A DNA stretch of 30,598 nt from Ruminococcus sp. 210702-SL.1.03 (GTDB lineage: Bacteria; Bacillota; Clostridia; Oscillospirales; Ruminococcaceae). The notes under the pieces were generated by a model, which worked only from the letters and a program-made list of their open reading frames with translations, was not told where the DNA came from and made no database searches. Positions 7,410 to 13,973 of the stretch are shown here, piece after piece; the first letter of the stretch is position 1, and each line of letters opens with the position of its first letter. The stretch covers positions 1 to 30,598 of the forward strand of contig NZ_JAJCLZ010000025.1 in assembly GCF_020559915.1 (NCBI RefSeq), read 5' to 3'. A program made the translations under genes and the position numbers.

Positions 7410-7673
7410 ATGTCTAAGAAAGCTGATTCCAAGAAAGAGGTCAAGTCTTCTAAGAAAGACTCCGCCAAAAAAACTAAAAAAGGCGGCATCAAAAAGTATT
7501 TCAGAGATCTGAAATCTGAGATCAAAAAGGTTGTCTGGCCCGATAAGGCTAAGGTAGTCAACAATACCGGCATCGTAATAGGTGTAATGGTAGTAGTTGG
7601 TCTGTTCCTTTTCGGTATAGACACCGCGCTGATGGCGGGCATGAACGCTCTGCTGTCGATAGGCGGCAAGTAA
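7410..7673 (+). CDS. secE: Preprotein translocase subunit SecE
   Basis: 87 aa: a Lys/Ser-rich N-terminal extension (1-30), the conserved amphipathic stretch FRDLKSEIKKVVWP (about 34-47) and one membrane helix (about 50-80). SecE clamps SecY in the translocon. ATG 7410 is preferred because AAAGGGG (7394-7400) is 9 nt upstream; a TTG two codons earlier would be too close. It lies 20 bp after rpmG and 49 bp before nusG. Confidence 0.95.
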   Translation: MSKKADSKKEVKSSKKDSAKKTKKGGIKKYFRDLKSEIKKVVWPDKAKVVNNTGIVIGVMVVVGLFLFGIDTALMAGMNALLSIGGK

Positions 7674-7722
7674 GCCGCACGGAAGGTTTTCACAGCTTCA
7701 ATGTTTTGGGAGGAAGATACAA

Positions 7723-8250
7723 ATGGCTGATAACGCAAAGTGGTATGTGATCCACACCTATTCGGGTTATGAGAACAAGGTGAAACAGAATATTGAAAAG
7801 GTAGTAGAAAACCGTAAACTGCACGACCTTATCTGCGAGATAAGGATACCTATGGAAAGCTATACCGAGGTAAAGGAAGCGAAAAAGGTCGAGGCAGAAA
7901 GAAAGCTTTTCCCCAGCTATGTGCTCGTGAAAATGGTCATGACCGATGATTCGTGGTACGTTGTAAGAAACACCCGCGGCGTTACCGGTTTCGTAGGCCC
8001 CGGATCAAAGCCTGTGCCCCTCAGCGATAAAGAGGTAGAGGCTCTGGGAGTAGAAACAGGCGCTATGACTGTAGAGGTAGATTACAGCGTGGGCGATAAC
8101 GTGGTAGTTACCACAGGCTCTTTCGAGGGCTTTACAGGCGTTGTTTCGAGCATAGACCTCGAGGCTCAGACCGTAGAGGTAGTAGTTTCGATGTTCGGCA
8201 GAGAAACACCCGTAAGCCTGCCCATCTCACAGATCAAGGCAGAGGATTAA
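7723..8250 (+). CDS. nusG: Transcription termination/antitermination factor NusG
   Basis: 175 aa, normal length. It has the N-terminal NGN domain beginning AKWYVIHTYSGYENKVKQ, then a linker and a C-terminal KOW domain (about 122-175, with VGDNVVVTTGSFEGFTGVV). NusG binds the RNA polymerase clamp to modulate pausing and couples to ribosomal S10. ATG 7723 follows GGGAGGAAG with good spacing. Third gene of the L33 operon. Confidence 0.97.
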   Translation: MADNAKWYVIHTYSGYENKVKQNIEKVVENRKLHDLICEIRIPMESYTEVKEAKKVEAERKLFPSYVLVKMVMTDDSWYVVRNTRGVTGFVGPGSKPVPLSDKEVEALGVETGAMTVEVDYSVGDNVVVTTGSFEGFTGVVSSIDLEAQTVEVVVSMFGRETPVSLPISQIKAED

Positions 8251-8303
8251 GCTTTTAACATTCAAAGGAAAAAACGCAGTTTTTATGTACGAAACTGTGA
8301 CAA

Positions 8304-8337
8304 GTGGGAGAGTTGATCGCACAGCTCGCCTTACCAC
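8304..8337 (+). promoter_or_regulatory. Probable ribosomal protein L1 binding site in the rplK leader
   Basis: GTGGGAG at 8304-8310 and TACCAC at 8332-8337 flank an internal stem. This resembles the L1-binding stalk of 23S rRNA (GGTGGGAG opposite TACCACC), which L1 mRNA targets imitate. It sits 24 bp before the L11 start codon. A smaller hairpin (CGCAGTTT/AAACTGTG, about 8275-8299) precedes it. Confidence 0.6.
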
Positions 8338-8360
8338 AATTTTATGGAGGTGCGAATAAG

Positions 8361-8786
8361 ATGGCACAAAAGGTAGTAGGCTTGATTAAGCTTCAGATCC
8401 CGGCAGGAAAGGCAACTCCTGCTCCCCCTGTTGGTCCTGCTCTGGGTCAGCACGGTGTAAACATCATGGCATTCACAAAGGACTTTAACGAGAGAACTAA
8501 GAACGACATGGGTCTTATCATCCCTGTTGTTATCACAGTTTACGCTGACCGTTCTTTCTCGTTTATCACAAAGACTCCGCCTGCGGCTGTTCTTATCAAG
8601 AAGGCCTGCAAGATCGAATCCGGCTCCGGCGAACCTAACAAGACTAAGGTCGCTACTATTACTAAAGAGCAGATCCAGAGCATTGCAGAGCAGAAAATGC
8701 CCGACCTCAACGCAGCTAACGTTGAGTCTGCAATGAGCATGATCGCAGGTACCTGCCGTTCGATGGGCGTTGTAGTAAAAGACTGA
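8361..8786 (+). CDS. rplK: 50S ribosomal protein L11
   Basis: 141 aa, exactly the usual length, beginning [20 protein letters not shown], with the conserved [12 protein letters not shown] segment and the C-terminal rRNA-binding domain. ATG 8361 follows GGAGGTG at 8347-8353. An upstream in-frame GTG at 8304 is the first base of the predicted L1-binding RNA motif and is rejected as a start. L11 forms the GTPase-associated centre with 23S rRNA. Confidence 0.98.
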   Translation: MAQKVVGLIKLQIPAGKATPAPPVGPALGQHGVNIMAFTKDFNERTKNDMGLIIPVVITVYADRSFSFITKTPPAAVLIKKACKIESGSGEPNKTKVATITKEQIQSIAEQKMPDLNAANVESAMSMIAGTCRSMGVVVKD

Positions 8787-8806
8787 TACAGCCATCGAGG
8801 CAAGAA

Positions 8807-8857
8807 GGTGGGAGGATCAGGCTCTGAAAAATGAGCGCTGAGCTCCGTCATGACCAC
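8807..8857 (+). promoter_or_regulatory. Second probable L1 binding site, between rplK and rplA
   Basis: GGTGGGAGG at 8807-8815 and GACCAC at 8852-8857 enclose a hairpin-forming stretch (GAGCGCTGAGCTC region). It has the same sequence logic as the site at 8304-8337, placed 18 bp before the L1 start codon. Confidence 0.6.
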
Positions 8858-8875
8858 TAACAAGGAGGATTTATA

Positions 8876-9571
8876 ATGAAACACGGCAAGAAATATGTTG
8901 ACAGTGCAAAGGCTGTTGATAAGTCGAAGCTTTATGACGCTCCTGCTGCTCTCGAGCTTGCAGCCAGCGGCGCAAAGGCTAAATTTGATGAAACAATAGA
9001 GGCTCATATCCGTCTGGGCGTTGACTCTCGTCACGCTGACCAGCAGGTAAGAGGCGCAGTTGTACTGCCCAACGGTACCGGTAAGAAGGTAAGAGTTCTT
9101 GTATTCTGCAAGGAAGACAAGTTCGAGGCTGCTAAGGCTGCCGGCGCTGAGTACTACGGCGGTATGGATTATGTAGATAAGATCGCTAAAGAAGGCTGGA
9201 TGGACTTTGACGTAGTTATCGCTTCACCCGACATGATGGGCGTAGTTGGACGTCTTGGTAAGATCCTCGGACCTCGCGGACTTATGCCTAACCCCAAGGC
9301 AGGTACTGTTACCCCTGACGTAGCTAAGGCTGTTACCGAGGCTAAGGCAGGTAAGATCGAGTATCGTCTTGACAAGACCAACATCATTCACTGCCCCATC
9401 GGCAAGGCTTCTTTCGGAGCTGAAAAGCTTGAGGAGAACTTCAACACCCTTATGGAAGCTATCGTAAAGGCTAAGCCTGCGGCTGCTAAGGGTCAGTACC
9501 TCAAGAGCGTGGTAGTAGCTTCTACCATGGGCGTTGGTATCAAGGTAAACACTGCTAAGTACGGCGCATAA
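8876..9571 (+). CDS. rplA: 50S ribosomal protein L1
   Basis: 231 aa, normal length. Conserved L1 sequences are visible: the N-terminal [19 protein letters not shown], the central domain segment [15 protein letters not shown], and the C-terminal [14 protein letters not shown]. It is a 23S rRNA stalk protein and translational autoregulator of its own operon in many bacteria, which fits the two L1-like motifs in this mRNA. ATG 8876 follows AAGGAGG. It is the last gene of the operon: a strong terminator follows, and rplJ-rplL are not in the window. Confidence 0.98.
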   Translation: MKHGKKYVDSAKAVDKSKLYDAPAALELAASGAKAKFDETIEAHIRLGVDSRHADQQVRGAVVLPNGTGKKVRVLVFCKEDKFEAAKAAGAEYYGGMDYVDKIAKEGWMDFDVVIASPDMMGVVGRLGKILGPRGLMPNPKAGTVTPDVAKAVTEAKAGKIEYRLDKTNIIHCPIGKASFGAEKLEENFNTLMEAIVKAKPAAAKGQYLKSVVVASTMGVGIKVNTAKYGA

Positions 9572-9595
9572 TTCTAATTACTGAATATTTTTTCA

Positions 9596-9628
9596 AGAGC
9601 TGTCGAAGAAATTCGGCGGCTCTTTTTT
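9596..9628 (+). terminator. Intrinsic terminator after rplA
   Basis: 12-bp stem AGAGCTGTCGAA (9596-9607) / TTCGGCGGCTCT (9612-9623) with two G-U pairs and a 4-nt loop, then T to 9628. It separates the L33-L1 operon from the hydrogenase operon. Confidence 0.92.
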
Positions 9629-9749
9629 GTTTGCACGTTTGTTTACTATGCACAACTTGTGGCTCGAATATTAACGATTATGCACAAAATACTCTGTGTC
9701 ATTTAGATAAGCATATAGTAAAATGTATATGGCATATGCAAAAAAGCAG

Positions 9750-9778
9750 TTGACAAAAAGCGATATGTGGTATATAAT
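9750..9778 (+). promoter_or_regulatory. Promoter of the hydrogenase operon
   Basis: Perfect TTGACA at 9750-9755, 17-bp spacer, TATAAT at 9773-9778. The leader of about 80 nt contains a short hairpin TGCAAA-TAA-TTTGCA (9802-9816) followed by six T (9818-9823), a weak terminator-like attenuator. I see no good Rex operator. Confidence 0.85.
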
Positions 9779-9865
9779 TAAAGTATAATACTCACGGAAA
9801 TTGCAAATAATTTGCACTTTTTTAGTGTACTTTATACAAAAATTGTCCAGTCAGGAGGATAAATA

Positions 9866-10348
9866 ATGTCTAACGAAAAAAACACGGATTTCGATTTTTC
9901 AAAGATCGACGAGATCCTTGAAAGACACGAGCCTACCGCTGTGATCGCTATTTTGCAGGATATTCAGGAGATATACCGCTATCTGCCCCCGCAGATCTTC
10001 CCCTACCTCGCTAAAAAGCTCAACACCAGCGAGGCAAGAATTTACAGCGTAGCAACCTTTTACGAGAATTTCTCGCTCGAGCCGAAGGGTAAGTACGTCA
10101 TCAAGGTTTGTGACGGAACTGCCTGCCATGTAAGAAAGTCGATACCGATACTCACTTACCTGCGCGACGAGCTGGGTCTGAACGAGTCGAAGCACACCAC
10201 CGACGATCTGACCTTTACGCTGGAAACGGTTTCATGCCTCGGCGCTTGCGGACTTGCGCCCGTACTCACCGTAAACGACGTCGTTCACCCCGAAATGACG
10301 CCCGATAAGGCGGCGGCGCTGCTCAAAGAATTAAAGGAGGAGAAATAA
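9866..10348 (+). CDS. hydC: NuoE-like [2Fe-2S] subunit of a trimeric [FeFe] hydrogenase
   Basis: 160 aa. N-terminal helical region, then the thioredoxin-like [2Fe-2S] domain with the NuoE ligand pattern C82-x4-C87 and C124-x3-C128. It is an electron-relay subunit that works with the NuoF-like HydB to couple NADH to the catalytic subunit HydA. ATG 9866 follows CAGGAGG. Its TAA shares one base with the ATG of hydB (TAATG), so the two are translationally coupled. By itself it could belong to any NADH-dependent complex; the adjacent HydB and HydA settle the assignment. Confidence 0.93.
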   Translation: MSNEKNTDFDFSKIDEILERHEPTAVIAILQDIQEIYRYLPPQIFPYLAKKLNTSEARIYSVATFYENFSLEPKGKYVIKVCDGTACHVRKSIPILTYLRDELGLNESKHTTDDLTFTLETVSCLGACGLAPVLTVNDVVHPEMTPDKAAALLKELKEEK

Positions 10349-12240
10349 TGCTGCTTAAAGACAGAAATGCTCTTGACGAGTTCAGAGATCTTTATAAAAA
10401 CGCTGTGGACGCTCAGAAGAAAAAGATACTCATCTGCGCGGGCACGGGCTGCGTTGCGGGCGGTTCGCTCAAAATTTACGCAAGGCTCATCGAGCTGCTG
10501 AAAGAAAAGGGCGTAGACTGCGTAGTTTCGCTGGCTGACGAGCCGCACGATGCCGATTTTCACAAAGGCTCGGTAGGCGTAAAGCGCAGCGGCTGCCACG
10601 GCTTCTGCGAAATGGGTCCGCTGGTGCGCATCGAGCCGGGCGGACTGCTTTACACAAAAGTCAAGGTCGAGGACTGCGAGGAGATCGTGGAAAAGACCAT
10701 CATCGGCGACGAGTACATAGACCGTCTTGCGTACAAGCAGAACGGCGTTATCTACAAACAGCAGGAAGAGATACCTTTTTATAAGATGCAATCGCGCATA
10801 GTGCTTGAGCACTGCGGCCACATCGACGCGACCTCTATCAAGGAGTATCTCGCCATCGGCGGATACCGCGCGGTGGAAAAGGCGCTTTTTGACATGAGCC
10901 ACGAGGACATACTTAACGAAATGCTCGAATCTAACCTGCGCGGCAGAGGCGGCGGAGGTTTCCCGCTCGGCAAAAAATGGGTGCAGGTAGCACGCCAGCC
11001 AGAGCCTGTAAAGTATGTAGTCTGTAATGGCGACGAGGGTGACCCCGGAGCGTTCATGGATCGCTCCATCATGGAGGGCGACCCCCACCGTCTGCTCGAA
11101 GGAATGATAATCGGCGGTATAGCTACTGGCGCGCGCGACGGCTACATTTACGTTCGCGCTGAGTACCCGCTGGCTGTTTCGCGTCTGCAAAACGCTATCA
11201 AGGAAGCCGAGGAGTTCGGTCTGCTGGGCGATAACATTCTCGGCACTGACTTCTGCTTCCATATGCACATCAACCGCGGCGCGGGCGCTTTCGTCTGCGG
11301 CGAGGGTTCGGCACTTACCGCCTCGATAGAGGGCAAGCGCGGTATGCCGCGTGTAAAGCCGCCGAGAACGGTAGAAAAGGGACTTTTTGAGAAGCCCACC
11401 GTGCTCAATAACGTAGAAACATTTGCCAATGTGCCCCAGATAATCCTAAAGGGCGCTAAGTGGTACAAGTCGATAGGCCCTGAAAATTCGCCCGGAACTA
11501 AGGCTTTCGCGCTGACGGGAAATATCAACAACACCGGTCTGATAGAAGTGCCTATGGGCACGACCCTGCGCGAGATAATCTTCGACGTTGGCGGCGGTAT
11601 CCGCGGCGGAAAGCAATTTAAGGCTGTGCAGATAGGCGGCCCTTCGGGCGGATGCCTTGTTACCGATAACCTCGATATTTCGCTTGACTTCGACTCGCTG
11701 AAAAAGGTCGGTGCTATGATAGGCTCGGGCGGACTTGTAGTAATGGACGAGAGCAGCTGCATGGTAGAAGTCGCGAGATTTTTCATGAACTTCACTCAGA
11801 ACGAATCCTGCGGCAAATGCGTACCCTGCCGAGAGGGCACAAAGAGAATGCTGGAAATACTGGAGAAAATAGTTGCGGGCAACGGTGAGGACGGCGATAT
11901 AGAAACGCTGCTCGAGCTTGCCGACACCATCAAATCCACCGCGCTCTGCGGACTCGGCAAGAGCGCCGCAAGCCCCGTAGTTTCCACGATAAAGAACTTC
12001 CGCAGCGAGTATGAGGCGCACGTTTACGATAAGAAATGTCCCGCCGGAAACTGCAAGAAGCTGGTAACTTATCAGATAGACCCCGACATCTGCAAGGGCT
12101 GCTCGAAGTGCGCGAGAGCCTGCCCCGTAGGCGCGATAAGCGGAGAGATAAGAAGCCCGTTCCACATCGACACCGCGAAGTGCATAAAGTGCGGAGCGTG
12201 CATAACGTCGTGCAACTTCAAAGCAGTTAAGGAGGTCTGA
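10348..12240 (+). CDS. hydB: NuoF-like flavin/NAD-binding subunit of a trimeric [FeFe] hydrogenase
   Basis: 630 aa. In order: an N-terminal thioredoxin-like [2Fe-2S] domain (C30, C35 and a later SGCHGFC pair); the FMN/NAD(H)-binding NuoF core with the glycine-rich GRGGGGFPLGKKW near 199-211 and GDEGDPGAFMDR; the NuoF [4Fe-4S] site C488xxC491xxC494; and a C-terminal 2[4Fe-4S] ferredoxin domain with CxxCxxCxxxC motifs starting at C582 and C612. This is the HydB/HndC layout of NAD- and ferredoxin-linked (electron-bifurcating) hydrogenases. Every iron-sulfur motif needed is intact. It overlaps hydC by 1 bp and is followed 2 bp later by hydA. Confidence 0.95.
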   Translation: MLLKDRNALDEFRDLYKNAVDAQKKKILICAGTGCVAGGSLKIYARLIELLKEKGVDCVVSLADEPHDADFHKGSVGVKRSGCHGFCEMGPLVRIEPGGLLYTKVKVEDCEEIVEKTIIGDEYIDRLAYKQNGVIYKQQEEIPFYKMQSRIVLEHCGHIDATSIKEYLAIGGYRAVEKALFDMSHEDILNEMLESNLRGRGGGGFPLGKKWVQVARQPEPVKYVVCNGDEGDPGAFMDRSIMEGDPHRLLEGMIIGGIATGARDGYIYVRAEYPLAVSRLQNAIKEAEEFGLLGDNILGTDFCFHMHINRGAGAFVCGEGSALTASIEGKRGMPRVKPPRTVEKGLFEKPTVLNNVETFANVPQIILKGAKWYKSIGPENSPGTKAFALTGNINNTGLIEVPMGTTLREIIFDVGGGIRGGKQFKAVQIGGPSGGCLVTDNLDISLDFDSLKKVGAMIGSGGLVVMDESSCMVEVARFFMNFTQNESCGKCVPCREGTKRMLEILEKIVAGNGEDGDIETLLELADTIKSTALCGLGKSAASPVVSTIKNFRSEYEAHVYDKKCPAGNCKKLVTYQIDPDICKGCSKCARACPVGAISGEIRSPFHIDTAKCIKCGACITSCNFKAVKEV

Positions 12241-12242
12241 AA

Positions 12243-13922
12243 ATGAACAGCAATTTTATGATTATAGACGGCACTCCCATAGCTATAGAGGGCGAAAAGA
12301 ATCTGCTTGAGCTGATACGCAAGGCGGGCATAGACCTGCCGACTTTCTGCTACTACTCAGAGCTTTCCGTTTACGGAGCCTGCCGTATGTGCATGGTAGA
12401 GAACAAATGGGGCGGCATGGAGGCTGCCTGCTCTACGCCGCCGCGCGCGGGTATGGAAATAAAGACCAACACCCCGCGCCTTAGAAAATACCGCAAAATG
12501 ATACTGGAGCTGCTGCTTTCAAACCACTGCCGCGACTGCACCACCTGCGATAAAAACGGCACTTGCAAGCTTCAGGAACTCGCCGCGCGCTTCGATATAC
12601 ACCGCGTGCGCTTTAATAATCCTAAGTCTGAACCCGACATCGACGATTCTTCGCTCTCGATAACCCGCGACGCCAACAAGTGCATACTCTGCGGCGACTG
12701 CGTAAGAATGTGCAACGAGGTGCAGAATGTCGGCGCGATAGATTTCGCTTTCCGCGGCAGCAAGATGAAGGTCGCCTGCGCTTTCGATAAGCCCATCGGC
12801 GAATCTAACTGCGTTGGATGCGGACAGTGCGCCGCGGTATGTCCCACCGCTGCGATCGTTATAAAGGACGACGCTCACAAGCTTTGGAACGAGCTGAACG
12901 ACCCCGATACCCTCGCCATCGCGCAGGTAGCCCCCGCCGTTCGCGTCGCCGTCGCCAAGGAATTTGGCTACAAGGGCGAGAACGTTATGGGCAAGATAAC
13001 CGCTGCGCTCCGCCGCATAGGCTTCGACCTCGTTTTCGACACCTCTACCGCCGCCGACCTGACGGTAATGGAGGAATCGAACGAATTTATCGAGCGCCTC
13101 GAAAAGGGCGGGCCTTTCCCCATGTTCACAAGCTGCTGCCCCGCCTGGATAAAGTACGCCGAGAACGAGTACCCCGACTATCTGCCGAACATTTCGAGCT
13201 GCCGCTCGCCGATGCAGATGTTCGCTTCCGTCATCGCCGAGCAGTACAAAGACTGCGGCAAGCGCCTGCTTTCTGCGGCGGTAATGCCCTGCACGGCTAA
13301 GAAGATGGAGGCGGCGCGCGATGAGTTTAAGGATGAAAACGGCAAGCCTTACGTTGATTACGTCATTACCACACAGGAATTGGTAAAGATGATAAAGCAG
13401 GCGGGCATAGTTTTCGCCGACCTCGAGCCGGAGGCGGTAGATCTGCCTTTCGGCACTATGACCGGTTCGGGCGTGATATTCGGCGTTACGGGCGGCGTTA
13501 CAGAAGCCGTTATCCGTCGCGTTTCTCCCGATAAATCGCTCGCTTCTCTGCGCAACCTCGCTTTCGAGGGCGTTCGCGGATTTGACGGCATCAAGGAGTA
13601 CGAGATCCTCGCCGACGATACCACGCTGAAGATCTGCGTTGTGAACGGTCTGGGCAACGTCGCGAAAGTTATGGAACGCATCAAAAATGGCGAGAAATAC
13701 CATCTGATAGAGGTAATGGCTTGTCCGAACGGCTGTATCGGCGGCGGCGGACAGCCAATAGCCACCGCGACCGAGAAGCACAAGCGCGGCGACAACCTCT
13801 ACGCCGCCGACAAGCTCTGCACGCTGAAATTCTCAGAGGAAAATCCGCTGATGAAAGAGCTTTACGAGGGCATACTCAAGGGCAGAACTCACGAACTGCT
13901 TCATGTAAATTATGTAAAATGA
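12243..13922 (+). CDS. hydA: [FeFe] hydrogenase catalytic subunit
   Basis: 559 aa. N-terminal plant-type [2Fe-2S] domain (Cys near 37-64), a His-ligated [4Fe-4S] site starting H95-C96 (HCRDCTTC), two ferredoxin [4Fe-4S] clusters (CILCGDCVRMC and CVGCGQCAAVCP), then the H-cluster domain. All three H-cluster signatures are intact: L1 TSCCPAW at 296-302, L2 MPCTAKKME with C350, and L3 with C494 and C498 (MACPNGCIGGGG). It reversibly reduces protons to H2 using electrons from NADH and reduced ferredoxin through HydB/HydC. It lacks the extra C-terminal [2Fe-2S] domain of longer HydA forms. AAGGAGGT overlaps the hydB stop. The hydEFG maturases are not in the window. Confidence 0.97.
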   Translation: MNSNFMIIDGTPIAIEGEKNLLELIRKAGIDLPTFCYYSELSVYGACRMCMVENKWGGMEAACSTPPRAGMEIKTNTPRLRKYRKMILELLLSNHCRDCTTCDKNGTCKLQELAARFDIHRVRFNNPKSEPDIDDSSLSITRDANKCILCGDCVRMCNEVQNVGAIDFAFRGSKMKVACAFDKPIGESNCVGCGQCAAVCPTAAIVIKDDAHKLWNELNDPDTLAIAQVAPAVRVAVAKEFGYKGENVMGKITAALRRIGFDLVFDTSTAADLTVMEESNEFIERLEKGGPFPMFTSCCPAWIKYAENEYPDYLPNISSCRSPMQMFASVIAEQYKDCGKRLLSAAVMPCTAKKMEAARDEFKDENGKPYVDYVITTQELVKMIKQAGIVFADLEPEAVDLPFGTMTGSGVIFGVTGGVTEAVIRRVSPDKSLASLRNLAFEGVRGFDGIKEYEILADDTTLKICVVNGLGNVAKVMERIKNGEKYHLIEVMACPNGCIGGGGQPIATATEKHKRGDNLYAADKLCTLKFSEENPLMKELYEGILKGRTHELLHVNYVK

Positions 13923-13933
13923 CAGCATAACTA

Positions 13934-13973
13934 AAGGCGGGCTGTACGCAAAGTACGGCTCGCCTTATTTTTT
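13934..13973 (+). terminator. Intrinsic terminator of the hydrogenase operon
   Basis: 14-bp stem (13934-13947 / 13953-13966, core GGCGGGCTGTAC / GTACGGCTCGCC, two G-U pairs), 5-nt loop GCAAA, then A and six T. The T tract touches the stop codon of the convergent ClpC-like gene. Confidence 0.92.

Noticed and set aside
8304..8360. GTG start giving L11 a 19-residue extension
   Set aside because: L11 is 141 aa from ATG 8361, and the GTG is part of the L1-binding-like RNA motif.
9779..9865. Rex operator in the hydrogenase leader
   Set aside because: The inverted repeat TGCAAA-TAA-TTTGCA does not match the TTGTTAA-N4-TTAACAA consensus.
10285..11268. Long minus-strand ORF opposite hydB
   Set aside because: A shadow of the G+C-biased codons of hydB, with no ribosome binding site or recognisable domain. 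The same applies to long ORFs opposite hydA (12519-13781), pcrA (25585-26490) and the exporter genes.
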